From: CBDCMJ01 sp965218875
GTDB lineage: Bacteria > Chloroflexota > Dehalococcoidia > Lucifugimonadales > UBA3495
Length of the DNA: 64,000 bases
Reading direction: 5' to 3'
NCBI GenBank assembly: GCA_965218875.1
Contig: OZ244707.1
Location: forward strand, 992,001 to 1,056,000
A program made the position numbers and the translations under genes. A model generated the notes under the pieces. The model saw only the letters and a list, made by a program, of their open reading frames with translations, did not search any database and was not told the DNA's origin. Positions within the stretch are counted from its first letter, which is position 1, and every line of letters starts with the position of its first letter. Of this stretch, positions 24,993-33,921 are shown piece by piece.

Positions 24993-25630
24993 TCACGCAG
25001 TTGGATGGAGCACGTAATTGGGATGGGCCAGGTAATCCCGTAAGGCAGAGCGGATGATGTTGGCCTTGGCCTCGTACCAACTGACTCCGCCGCTCAGACG
25101 GTGGGCTTCCAGCCGTAGGAAAGCTTGGAGTGCTAGGCGAATGTGATTGCGTTGGCCGGGGGCCGTACGCACCTGGCATTATTCTTCACCACGACATTGC
25201 TTGATGCCCCGATGGTAGACTTCAATGCCTCAGGCTTGCCGGGCCAGGCTTGCCGTCCTTCCGCCGTCAGGCTCAAGTCATTGGTGGCCCAGTGTTCCAC
25301 TTCCCCGTCTGTGGAGACTGTCCGAACACCCGGATGTAGCCATAGCCCCGCAAATGTACCTGCCGGTCGGCCTCCGGTATATCCACCATTTCCAGCTTCA
25401 TGTTGCCTTGCCCTTCACGATTGACCCGCCGGTTGCTTCGCAATTGGCTCAGCCAGAGCCACCCTTTGGCCTGGATGGCTTTCAAGTTGTTCAGGCTGGT
25501 GTACCAACTGTCGAGCAGCACCCAGCGGGGCTGAAAGCCCTGGCTCTCGGTTATCTCCAGCATCTGCCGGAAGTGGCCGTTCTTGCTCAATCCGCTAAGG
25601 GGCCGGTCATAAAGCCGAAAGTCGCGGGAG
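24993..25630 (-). pseudogene. IS701-type transposase, inverted C-terminal part
   Basis: Read on the minus strand: DFRLYDRPLSGLSKNGHFRQ, then WVLLDSWYTSLNNLKAIQ (second catalytic Asp) and GWLWLSQLRSNRRVN. After a frame change come EHWATNDLSLTAEGRQAWPG and GGVSWYEAKANIIRSALRDY, ending NYVLHPTA and a TGA at 24993-24995. These follow on from the part on the plus strand, with about 25 residues missing between. The element therefore suffered an internal inversion with a junction near 24985-24993. Confidence 0.72.
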
Positions 25631-25687
25631 AAGACTCCGCGCCGGGGCCATGGCGCTTGGCAAGCCCGGCAGGCCGGGGCCAACGGC

Positions 25688-26713
25688 TTAGGGATACACC
25701 GCCAGGGCGTCCAGGGATTCGGTCTCGTCGAAGCCGTACATGACGTTCATGTTTTGGATGGCCTGTCCCGCCGCCCCCTTGACCAGGTTGTCCAGGCAAC
25801 TGATGACGATGAGCCTGCCGGTGCGCTGGTCCACCGTGGGATGAATGAGGCACCGGTTGTTGCCCAGGGTCTGCTTGGTCTGGGGAGCCGCGGCCGTGAC
25901 CTCCACGAAGGGGTGGCCGGCATAGTAGTCACGGTAGAGGTCCGCGATGCGCCGCGCCGCGCCTTCTCCGGCCTCGCCGGGGTTCAGCTTGGCGTAGCAG
26001 GAGCTGAGTATGCCGCGGGTCATGGGTATGAGGTGGGTCAAGAAGGTAACGGCGGGAGCCTTGCCCGCCAACAGAGAAAGCTCCTGGGTTATCTCCGGCA
26101 AATGCCGGTGCCCCCCCAGGGAGTAGGCAAACACGTTTTCGTTTACTTCCGAGAAGTGATTGGTCATGTTGAGGCTCCGGCCGCCCCCGGACACGCCGGA
26201 CTTGCTGTCGATGACCACGTCGGGCTCGATCAGATCATGCTCTACGGCGGGGGCCAGGGCCAGGATGGCGCTGGTGGGGTAACAGCCCGGGTTGGCCACC
26301 AAGCGCGCCGTCATCAGTTCGTCGCGGTGCAACTCGGTCAGGCCGTAGACCGCCTCCTCCAGATATGCGGGGTCCTGATGGGGGACGCCGTACCACTCCT
26401 CATACTCGTCGGCGCTCTTTAGGCGGAAGTCGGCGCTGATGTCTATCACCTTTAGTCCCTGCTCCAGGGCGGGAATCACCGCCTCGGCGCTGGCCTTGTG
26501 GGGTAGGGCGGAAAACACCAAGTCCAGGCTGCCCTCCAGCTCTGGAGTGATGGTCAAGTCCAAGGCCGACAGATGGGGAAACACCTGGCCCAGCTTCTGG
26601 CCTGCGGCGCTGCGCCCGGTCACCGACGCGATTTCCACCTCGGGGTGCCGGTAGAGGATGCGGGCCAGCTCGCAGCCGGAGTAGCCGGTGACGTTGACTA
26701 TTCCTACCTTCAC
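25688..26713 (-). CDS. argC: N-acetyl-gamma-glutamyl-phosphate reductase
   Basis: A 341-residue NADPH-dependent dehydrogenase of arginine biosynthesis (third step). The nucleotide-binding start is VGIVNVTGYSGCELARIL, where most homologues have GASGY; here it is NVTGYSG. The catalytic cysteine is in VANPGCYPTSA, and IDSKSGVSGGGR and GHRHLPEI are typical blocks. Its start overlaps the stop of nth by four bases. No other arg gene is in the window. Confidence 0.95.
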   Translation of the reverse strand: MKVGIVNVTGYSGCELARILYRHPEVEIASVTGRSAAGQKLGQVFPHLSALDLTITPELEGSLDLVFSALPHKASAEAVIPALEQGLKVIDISADFRLKSADEYEEWYGVPHQDPAYLEEAVYGLTELHRDELMTARLVANPGCYPTSAILALAPAVEHDLIEPDVVIDSKSGVSGGGRSLNMTNHFSEVNENVFAYSLGGHRHLPEITQELSLLAGKAPAVTFLTHLIPMTRGILSSCYAKLNPGEAGEGAARRIADLYRDYYAGHPFVEVTAAAPQTKQTLGNNRCLIHPTVDQRTGRLIVISCLDNLVKGAAGQAIQNMNVMYGFDETESLDALAVYP

Positions 26714-27510
26714 TTCTCAACCTCTCCGACGGGCAAAGAGTGGGGCAGCGGCGGCTTGGCGGCCGGGTGTTGTACCGCTTCCGCGGCTCCAGCCGCGCCG
26801 GCGTCCGGCACGAACCGGTCCCGCGACGGACAGCCGTGGCTCACCACGCACTCCAGGCACCGGGGCCGTTGGGCTTTGCACACCTGGCGCCCGTGGGTAA
26901 TGAAGGACACGTGAAAGGGGAAGACCTGCTCCGGCGCCACCGCCGCTTCCAGGATTTCGTGGGCGTCTTCGGCGCTTACCTTGGGCCCGATCAAGCCCAG
27001 CCGCTGGGATACCCGGTGGATGTGGGTGTCTACGGCCATGGCCGGCAGTCCCAGGGAAAAGCTAAGGATGATGCCGGCGGACTTGGGCCCGATGCCCGGC
27101 AATTGCCGCAGCCATGCCTTGGCGTCGGTCAAGGGCATCTCCCTGAGGAACGACAGGTCCAAAGAGCCGTTCAGTTCCAACACGAGGTTCAATACCTGCT
27201 TGATCCTGGGCGCCTTGACTCGGGCCAGGCCGCCGCCGCTGATGGCCGCTTCTATCTCGGCGGTATCGGCAGCCGCCACCGCCTCCAGGCTGCCAAATCG
27301 CTCCATTAGCTGCCGGAAGGCCCGGGCCGAGTTGGTGTCGGAGGTGTGCTGGGACAGTATGGTGAGCACCACCTCGTGGGCCGGTTCCAGGCGGGGCTCG
27401 TCATCGAAGGGGCCGTAGTGCTCGGACAACAGGCGTATAGCGTCTTCGACTTCGATTTGAGGCCCAACGGGGGGCGCCACCGCCGCGGTGGAGACGGCGT
27501 CCGGGGACAT
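26710..27510 (-). CDS. nth: Endonuclease III-type DNA glycosylase
   Basis: A 266-residue HhH-GPD glycosylase/AP lyase for oxidised pyrimidines. The helix-hairpin-helix LPGIGPKSAGIIL carries the catalytic Lys, and the catalytic Asp is in AVDTHIHRVSQRLGL. The [4Fe-4S] loop has the standard spacing C-x6-C-x2-C-x5-C. About 35 residues of extra Ala/Pro-rich tail follow the cluster, longer than in E. coli Nth (211 residues). Translationally coupled to argC. Confidence 0.92.
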   Translation of the reverse strand: MSPDAVSTAAVAPPVGPQIEVEDAIRLLSEHYGPFDDEPRLEPAHEVVLTILSQHTSDTNSARAFRQLMERFGSLEAVAAADTAEIEAAISGGGLARVKAPRIKQVLNLVLELNGSLDLSFLREMPLTDAKAWLRQLPGIGPKSAGIILSFSLGLPAMAVDTHIHRVSQRLGLIGPKVSAEDAHEILEAAVAPEQVFPFHVSFITHGRQVCKAQRPRCLECVVSHGCPSRDRFVPDAGAAGAAEAVQHPAAKPPLPHSLPVGEVEK

Positions 27511-27610
27511 CAGCCGCGTTTCTCGAAGCCCGCCAAGCCGGGGCGCCCAGCGCGAGAGTTCCCGCCGTGATGGCCGGAGGGACCGGGGAACGAGGGCCGG
27601 GGGAGGACTT

Positions 27611-28498
27611 TCAAGATTGGCGGTCCTCCGGGCGCCGCCGCTGCTCGGACCTCAAGAACTGCTCCAAGTCCCGCACCATGTCGGCGGGGTCCGGCATCTC
27701 CGGCACCGGAGTCGATTCGTCGTACTGGCTCTCCAGCTTGAGCACATAGGCGCTAAGCTGGTCATCCTTGGCCACGGCCTCAGCCACCTGGTCGTCGAAA
27801 ATTGAAGCGGCGGTCTGCAGCTCGGTCAGCTCCAAAGGCAGGCCCAGCAGCATGGTTATGTACTGGGCCAGGGTGTAGCCGATTCGGTAATTCGGGGCCG
27901 CCTGGAGGTAGTGCGAGGTGTGTCCCCACAGGGATAGGTAGTCCATCCCCTGGTTCACGCAGGCCTCCATTACGGCGGAGCTGATGCCCGTGGGTCCCTG
28001 GTAATTGGAGGACCGGATACCGTGCTCTTCCAGGGTCTCCTGAAGCTTCTTATGGGTCGACGAGCCGGTGAGCCTCACCTCACGGGTGTGGGGCACCGCG
28101 TCCAGCAAAGCCCCCACGTGAATAACCCTGTTAACACCTCGTTCCTTGGCCAGCTCGGTGATGGCGCGGGCGTAGGTGCGCCACCGAAGGTTGGGTTCGA
28201 TGCCCAGGAAAGTCATGCCGCCGCCGGACTGGTCGGGTGCGGCCCAGTAGGAAAACTCGTTGGCCGGCCAGGTAACTCGGCGTCGGCCGTCCCGGGTCCG
28301 AGTGGTGTAAGGGCGGGTCTGGGTAAAGTCGTAGAACTCCTCTGGATCGACTTCGGCGAACTTGGCGGCCCCCATAACCCGTTGGACAAACTTTATCGCC
28401 GTGGTGGCGCTTTCTCCAGCGTCGGCCCACCCACCGAAGGCGATGAGCAGGTAGTCCAGCGGGACTTCGGGTTGGCGAAGGGTGGTGACGTAGCTCAT
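27611..28498 (-). CDS. PAC2 family protein
   Basis: About 295 residues from ATG at 28498 (MSYVTTLRQPEVPLDYLLIA); a longer frame reaches 28552. FGGWADAGESATTAIKFV and IHVGALLDAVPHTREVRLTG are PAC2 hallmarks, as is NYQGPTGISSAVMEAC. These proteins are related to the proteasome assembly chaperone 2 fold and are common in Actinobacteria and Chloroflexota. Their bacterial role is not established. Same direction as nth-argC, 100 bases upstream. Confidence 0.85.
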   Translation of the reverse strand: MSYVTTLRQPEVPLDYLLIAFGGWADAGESATTAIKFVQRVMGAAKFAEVDPEEFYDFTQTRPYTTRTRDGRRRVTWPANEFSYWAAPDQSGGGMTFLGIEPNLRWRTYARAITELAKERGVNRVIHVGALLDAVPHTREVRLTGSSTHKKLQETLEEHGIRSSNYQGPTGISSAVMEACVNQGMDYLSLWGHTSHYLQAAPNYRIGYTLAQYITMLLGLPLELTELQTAASIFDDQVAEAVAKDDQLSAYVLKLESQYDESTPVPEMPDPADMVRDLEQFLRSEQRRRPEDRQS

Positions 28499-28786
28499 GT
28501 TGCGAGTGCTCTCGCCAGAGGATTGGCGTGGTTTAGGGTTTGGGCCGCCCATCTATCTATCTGGTCGAGGCCATCCGGTGGAGGCCATCCCGTCGAGGGG
28601 ATGGCAAACGGGCCCGGCGGCGGCTCGTGAATCGCCCCTAGTGTAGCACCGGTGTTGAGCGGCCACAAGGACAGGAGACCAGCGCGACTCCGCAAGCCGG
28701 ACCGCCGCTGGCACCAGCTAGGTCAACACCGGAGGCTAGGCCCAGGCCCAGACGCAGCCGCGCCCTCCAAGTCAACGGGGCAGGGG

Positions 28787-29914
28787 CTACTGGAGCCGGT
28801 CCAGCCGGAACATGCTGGTGTCGTAGTCCGTCTCGTCGTTCTGGGCCAGGTCGGCCAATATCTCAGCCGCCACGTTGCTTAACAGCATGTTCCGGCCCGA
28901 AAACCCGGCGGCAATGGTGACCTGGGGAAAACCCGGCAGGGTGTCCAATATCAGTGGCGGCTCCGCGCCGGCGCCGACCTCGGTGGTGCTGAAGGACAGG
29001 GCGGAACGGGCGGCCTCGGGAACGTAGCGGCCGGCGAAGTCCCACAGCCGGGTCTCGTCGTCCCGGTGCACCTGCCGGTCGACGTAGTCCGGGTCAATTG
29101 GCTGCTGCCCTTGGGGCGTGTGGGCAATCTTGAATCCGGCCTGTCCGTAGTCTGGGACTCCGCTGAACCTCCCCTCGGGCGCAGAGACCTCGAAGGCGGG
29201 GAAGACGTCCTGACGGACCAGCCAGGGGCTGTTGGCCCTGAACCAGCCGACGGACTGCCTCTGGACCCTGGGGCGGCGGGCCAACTGGGGAAGCAACCGG
29301 TCCGTCCACTCCCGGGCGCAGACCACCAGCTTGCGCGCGCTATAGGTGTCCTTGTCCGTGGTGACTTTGACCCCCAGAGCGGTCGGCTCCCACTCCAAGG
29401 CGCGCTCCCTGGGCCTGATGTTGGCACCCAGGGACAGTCCCAAGGCGACCTGGTTGATGGCCGCCCGCTCTGAGAGCAGGAAGCCCCCGTCGGCTCGGAA
29501 CACCGCTTCCATATCCTCGGGCAACTGGAAGCCGGGGAAGTAGTCGTTCACCTCCGACCCGCTGAGGACCTGGTAGGAGATGTGGTTCTCCTCGTAGACT
29601 CTCTTGGCCTCCTCGACCGCCGCATCCCCGGCTGCCCCGGCATGCAGCGAGCCGGAGGGGTACAGGATGCGGTGCGCGGCCGATTGCTGCAGGCCTTGCC
29701 ACAACTCGCCGGCCCGGCTCACCAGCCGTTCCCAGGGAGGGTCCTGGGTGTCGATGGCTGAGATTGGCTGGGTGGCGCCGTAGGACAGGCCTGGATTGTG
29801 GGGGACTCGCCTTCGCTCCAAGCCCACTATCCACTCTTCCCGCCGCGCCAGCTCGTACAGCACCGCGCTGCCCACCGCGCCCAAGCCGACGATGATGACC
29901 TCGTATTCGTTCAT
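28787..29914 (-). CDS. FAD-dependent amine oxidase (DAO family, sarcosine oxidase-like)
   Basis: A 375-residue flavoprotein. The Rossmann FAD motif is VIIVGLGAVGSAVLYELARR and the C-terminal FAD segment is TIAAGFSGRNMLLSNVAAEI. The layout follows monomeric sarcosine/N-methyltryptophan oxidase. The position that holds the flavin-linking Cys in those enzymes reads STTEVGAG here, and the following Gly-His is Gly-Arg, so FAD is probably bound non-covalently and the substrate may differ. It is the last gene before the tRNA-Arg-like sequence; no operon partner. Confidence 0.82.
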   Translation of the reverse strand: MNEYEVIIVGLGAVGSAVLYELARREEWIVGLERRRVPHNPGLSYGATQPISAIDTQDPPWERLVSRAGELWQGLQQSAAHRILYPSGSLHAGAAGDAAVEEAKRVYEENHISYQVLSGSEVNDYFPGFQLPEDMEAVFRADGGFLLSERAAINQVALGLSLGANIRPRERALEWEPTALGVKVTTDKDTYSARKLVVCAREWTDRLLPQLARRPRVQRQSVGWFRANSPWLVRQDVFPAFEVSAPEGRFSGVPDYGQAGFKIAHTPQGQQPIDPDYVDRQVHRDDETRLWDFAGRYVPEAARSALSFSTTEVGAGAEPPLILDTLPGFPQVTIAAGFSGRNMLLSNVAAEILADLAQNDETDYDTSMFRLDRLQ

Positions 29915-30021
29915 GAATCTTACGTCCTGTGGCGGGCTCCCGTGACGCGGCCCGTGTGGTCCGGCCTCACCTTTGGCCCGACACCGGTACGCCTAACCCG
30001 TGCTCCGCCGCTCTAGCAATA

Positions 30022-30096
30022 TGGCGTCCCAGGCAGGATTCGAACCCGCGACCCGCTGCTTAGAAGGCAGCCCGGAGGCGTTGCCTGCCCTGGGAG
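30022..30096 (-). tRNA. tRNA-Arg(UCU)-like gene, 5' part irregular
   Basis: On the minus strand the anticodon arm GCUGC-CUUCUAA-GCAGC is perfect with anticodon UCU. The T-arm GCGGGUUCGAAUCCUGC is normal, and the acceptor 3' strand CUGGGAC is followed by G and CCA (30022-30024). The 5' acceptor CUCCCAG pairs at six of seven positions (C1-C72 mismatch), positions 8-9 are GG, and the D-arm region does not fold in the usual way or carry G18-G19. It may be a degraded tRNA or one whose 5' half was replaced. Confidence 0.5.
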
Positions 30097-30817
30097 GCAA
30101 TTTAGCTACGAATTTTGATGAATACCCCCAGTCCCAACCGCGAGGCAGTGAGCCGGTTCCGATCCCCGTCCGTTGCTTGCTTGCCTAATTATACACTCTT
30201 GCCGGTCAGGCAATCACGACCTACATCGGACAAGACAAGAAATTCCACCGGCATTAGCCACAAGCCAACTCAAAACGTCTGACTGGCAAGACTCCGATCT
30301 AATCTCTGGCGTCAAGAGGTTGGTCGATTGGCGAAAAGCGACTGTGGTTCGAGTTCAGTTAGGTGGATGTATTTGGACGATAGACAGAACCTTGTTCGAG
30401 TAGGCGCTCGCCCCTTGAGCAGGATGGGGAGCGGGAGGCGGAGCCGGTCGGCCCGGGGCGCTAGGCCCCCTTGCACGTCCATGTGTGCGGCCCTTTTTTG
30501 TTGCCCATTTTCCGGTGGACCATTGATTCCTCTTCTTCGTTCGCCCTCTTCTGCGTCAGATGGTCCATCTGGGGAAGCGGCAGGCATGGAAGCCAATGAG
30601 AGGAAACTCACTCCGGACCTGGCCTCCACTTTTCAACGTCGGCTGAAGGTCAAGGGCGTCAGCATGCGCCGGAGCGGTCAAACCGCCCTCGACCGGGAGG
30701 CCGACGAAGGGAGAGGCTGATACCCCGTTTCTCGGCAGCGCCATGCGCCATACCCAACACGCGCTGGGAGCGTCTCCAAGGCGATATGCTGTCCGTCTCC
30801 GGCTGAGGGTGCTGACT
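30097..30817. other. Intergenic region, no gene seen
   Basis: About 720 bases between the tRNA-Arg-like sequence and the first LRR gene. Open frames here have no ribosome site, no recognisable domain and low-complexity composition. Bases 30733-30817 resemble bases 31813-31890, the sequence following the second LRR gene, so they are part of a duplicated 3' flank. A T-run at about 30489 follows a weak GC-rich stem. Confidence 0.5.
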
Positions 30818-31792
30818 TCAGCAGTAGGGCAGGCCGCCAAGATCAGACCAGCTGGCCAAATGGTCTTCCAGGCTGCTTGGCACGCACCCGCTCAAGTCGC
30901 TGTTCCATTCGAGCTCCAAGTCTCTCAGGTTGGAGAGGCTGCCCAGTTCCGGCGGCAGCTCCCCGCTCAAGTCGTTGCTTTGGAGGTCCAGCGTTATCAG
31001 GTTGGAGAGGCTGCCCAGCCCCGCCGGTATCTCCCCGCTCAAGCCGTTGTTGCCGAGGTTCAGAAATGTCAGGTTGGAGAGGCTGCCCAGCTCCGCAGGT
31101 ATCTCCCCGCGCAAGCGGTTGTCGTAGAGGTGCAGCCTTTTCAGGTTGGAGAGACTCCCCAGCCCCGGCGGTATCTCCCCGCTCAATTTGTTGTAGATGA
31201 GGCTCAGCTCTGTCAGGTTGGAGAGGCTGCCCAGCTTCGCCGGTATCTCCCCGCTCAAGCCGTTGTAGTGGAGTTGAAGCGACTTCAAGTTGGAGAGGCT
31301 GCTCAACTCCGGCGGTATCTCCCCGCTCAAGCCGTTGCCGTTGTTGCTGAGGGCCAGCGATTCCAGGTTGGAGAGGCTACCCATCTCCGGTGGTATCTCC
31401 CCGCTCAAGCCGTTGCCGTAGAGTCTCAGCTCTGTAACGCGCCCGTCGTCGTTGGTGATGACGCCGTACCATTCGCCGAGAGGAGCGTCGCTCAGCCAGT
31501 TGTTGCTTTCATTCCAGTTCTCACCACCACCCCAGTTCTCACCGTCCGTTGCGTTGTAGAGGGCAACCAGGGCCTCCCGGTCCGTTTTGGCGGAGCCGGA
31601 GGCCGCGGGCGGCGCTGTCGCATCCGCAGGTACAGGCGCATCGGTGCCAGTGGGCGCGGCCCCTGACCCTGTCGCAGACACGGTCCCGCCGGAAGGCTCG
31701 TCAGAGCCGCAGGCCGCGACTGCCGCCGTAAGGGCCAGCGCGAGGACAACGCTCAACAGGGTCACGTATCTTGTCGTGCGTGTACGGGTCAT
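30818..31792 (-). CDS. Leucine-rich-repeat lipoprotein
   Basis: A 324-residue protein with a signal peptide ending in a lipobox (AAVAACGSDE) and a Gly/Ser/Pro-rich linker. The cap DREALVALYNATDGENW, typical of bacterial plant-type LRR proteins, follows. About eight 24-residue repeats of the form LSGEIPxxLGSLSNLxxL follow and end at a capping GCVPSSL. A GAGGG site precedes the ATG. It should be anchored outside the cell and bind a partner through its solenoid. It is a tandem relative of the next gene. Confidence 0.9.
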   Translation of the reverse strand: MTRTRTTRYVTLLSVVLALALTAAVAACGSDEPSGGTVSATGSGAAPTGTDAPVPADATAPPAASGSAKTDREALVALYNATDGENWGGGENWNESNNWLSDAPLGEWYGVITNDDGRVTELRLYGNGLSGEIPPEMGSLSNLESLALSNNGNGLSGEIPPELSSLSNLKSLQLHYNGLSGEIPAKLGSLSNLTELSLIYNKLSGEIPPGLGSLSNLKRLHLYDNRLRGEIPAELGSLSNLTFLNLGNNGLSGEIPAGLGSLSNLITLDLQSNDLSGELPPELGSLSNLRDLELEWNSDLSGCVPSSLEDHLASWSDLGGLPYC

Positions 31793-31890
31793 TTTCTTTC
31801 CCTCGAGTTTTTATTGGTGCCATAGCCAACACGCGCTGGGAGCAACATTTGGGCGATATGCCGTCCGTCCCCGGCTGAGGGCGCGTGGCT

Positions 31891-32735
31891 TCAGCAGAAG
31901 GGCAGGTCGCCAAGGTCAGAAGTGCTGCTCAACTTCCCTTGCAGACTCATCGGCACACACCCCTCCAATTGATTCCCGCCGAGGTACAGTTTTTCGAGTT
32001 TCGCAAGGTTCCCCAACTCTTGCGGCAGCTCCCCGCTCAAGTCGTTGTCGCTGAGGTACAGAAATGTCAGGTTGGAGAGGCTGCCCAGCTCCGGCGGTAT
32101 CTCTCCGCTCAACCGGTTCTCGGCGAGGGCCACCGTTTCCAGATTGGCGAGGTTGCCCAACTCCGGCGGTATCGGACCGCTCAACCGGCTATAGCGGATG
32201 TCCAGCGCCTTCAGGTTGGCGAGGTTGCCCAACTCCGGCGGTATCCCGCCGCTGTACCGGTTCAGGGCGATGTACAGATCCTTCAGGTTGGCGAGGTTGC
32301 CCAACTCCGATGGTATCGGACCGCTCAACTGATTGGCAGCGAGGATCAGAGTTACCAAGTTGACGAGGTTGCCCAACTCTGGAGGTATCGCCCCGCTCAA
32401 CTGATTATCCCAGAGGCCCAGATATGTCAGGTCCGCGAGATTGCCCAAATCCGGGGGTATCTCCCCACTCAAGGCGTTTTCTTGAAGGGCCAGCGTTCTC
32501 AGGTTGGAGAGGCTGCCCAGCTCCGCCGGCATCTCCCCGCTCAAGGCGTTGAAACTGAGGGTCAACGACATAACGCGCCCATTGTCGTCAGTGGTGACGC
32601 CCTCCCATTCGCCGAGGGGAGCGTCGCTCAGCCAGTTGTCGCTTCTGTTCCAGTTCTCACCGTCCGTTGCGTTGTAGAGGGCAACCAGCGCCTCCCGGTC
32701 CGTTTTGGCGGAGCCGGAGGCCGCCGGCGACGAGT
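31891..32735 (-). pseudogene. Leucine-rich-repeat protein, signal peptide lost
   Basis: About 280 residues with the same cap (DREALVALYNATDGENW), nine LRR units and C-terminal cap (LEGCVPMSLQG) as the neighbouring LRR gene. Similarity to that gene stops at the SSPAASGSAK linker near 32735. Upstream, the frame continues to 32847 only through the antisense of the next gene, with no signal peptide. The gene has therefore lost its export signal at a recombination junction. It could also be a live gene with a non-obvious start, but that is less likely. Confidence 0.7.
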
Positions 32736-32770
32736 TCAACCACGGCACCATAACCGATTGGACAATCAAC

Positions 32771-33904
32771 ATGGCGACGCCTGGGCCCACGGCACGGCCC
32801 ACGGCACGGCCCACGGCAGTACCGCAGCCGCCCAAGACCCCCGCCAACGTTCACGCCCTGGGCGACGGCGACGGGACCAAGGCCAAGCTGCGGTGGGACG
32901 CGGTTGGGAGCCCCGCCCCGACCAGCTACGAGGCACAGTATGTTGCTGAGGATTGCGGCAACGGGCCTTGCCAGCCAGACGGAACGTGGTCCACGAAAAC
33001 CCTAACCTCCATCATGTCCATGTCTCCTCCTCCCGGGCAGACGGGACCGCTCGTCACTGAAGGGGAACTGGTGGGGCTCTCCAACAACACCCTGTACCAG
33101 GTGCGAGTCCGGTCCGTGAAGGGCAACCTGCACTCCGGTTGGTCAGACTCCGTGTGGGTGTATACGACCAGCGAGGCGCTGGGCGACGTGAAGGTGGCGA
33201 CTTCCCCCTTCCACGGCTACGTCCGGAAGATCAAGGCGGGGAGCAACCAGGGGAGCTTTGAGTTCCCGTTCGTGATATGCAAGGAGACCATCGAAAGACA
33301 GATCACCCACGACGCCAACGGCAACATAGTCCGCACCAAGCTGCGCGTTGCTGCGGACATCAGAGGGGCGGTTAAGACGTGGGCGGACGCGGTGACGTGG
33401 AAGCTGAGCGGCGGCAACAACCTGATTTTGACCGCGGAAATCACCCTGGACGCCGACAAGAGATGCAGCGGCGACTGGCCCATCGTCAACCACAATGTGG
33501 ACCACTACGAGATCAAGTTCGTGGACGACAGCAGCCTGGAAGCTGCGTGTAGCTTCCCCGACCTCTTCCGCCGGTCAATAGGGCCGCCGGCCTGTTGGCG
33601 CTCGTCCAGTTGGGAAAACAGTCCCGTCCAGTTGATTCAGCATGGGTCGGTCCTCTTGAACAACGCTCGGAAGACGGTCTGGCACACCAAACCATACGGG
33701 TTGGCATGTAACGAGACCCAACGCCTCGTGGCCCATGAAGTGGGGCACGGCCTGGGCATCGGTAAGGGAACAGTGGAGGACTTGAACCAACATCCGGAGA
33801 ACGGCGGTAGAATGATTACGGGGTCCGAGCAGGGGCAGTACAACCATTGTACGCCGCAGCCCTATGACGTGGTCGCGGTCAAGGCCCTCTACCAGTCGCG
33901 GTGA
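32771..33904 (+). CDS. FN3/metzincin-like secreted protein, signal peptide missing
   Basis: About 377 residues from ATG at 32771. After a PTARPTAVPQ linker there is a fibronectin type III domain (residues about 27-135, with SYEAQYVAEDCGN and YQVRVRSVKGNLHSGWSD). A C-terminal protease-like domain has VAHEVGHGLGIGKG and a possible Met-turn GRMITGS. In metzincins the third zinc ligand is the residue three after the Gly; here that position is Lys, so activity is doubtful. No signal peptide precedes the linker; the 5' end joins the LRR remnant head to head. It ends 17 bases before the giant lipoprotein gene. Confidence 0.7.
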   Translation: MATPGPTARPTARPTAVPQPPKTPANVHALGDGDGTKAKLRWDAVGSPAPTSYEAQYVAEDCGNGPCQPDGTWSTKTLTSIMSMSPPPGQTGPLVTEGELVGLSNNTLYQVRVRSVKGNLHSGWSDSVWVYTTSEALGDVKVATSPFHGYVRKIKAGSNQGSFEFPFVICKETIERQITHDANGNIVRTKLRVAADIRGAVKTWADAVTWKLSGGNNLILTAEITLDADKRCSGDWPIVNHNVDHYEIKFVDDSSLEAACSFPDLFRRSIGPPACWRSSSWENSPVQLIQHGSVLLNNARKTVWHTKPYGLACNETQRLVAHEVGHGLGIGKGTVEDLNQHPENGGRMITGSEQGQYNHCTPQPYDVVAVKALYQSR

Positions 33905-33921
33905 CGCCGAAGGAGGACACC

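Noticed and set aside
30740..32650. Long plus-strand frames with regular repeats opposite the LRR genes
   Set aside because: The periodicity simply mirrors the 72-bp LRR units on the coding strand.
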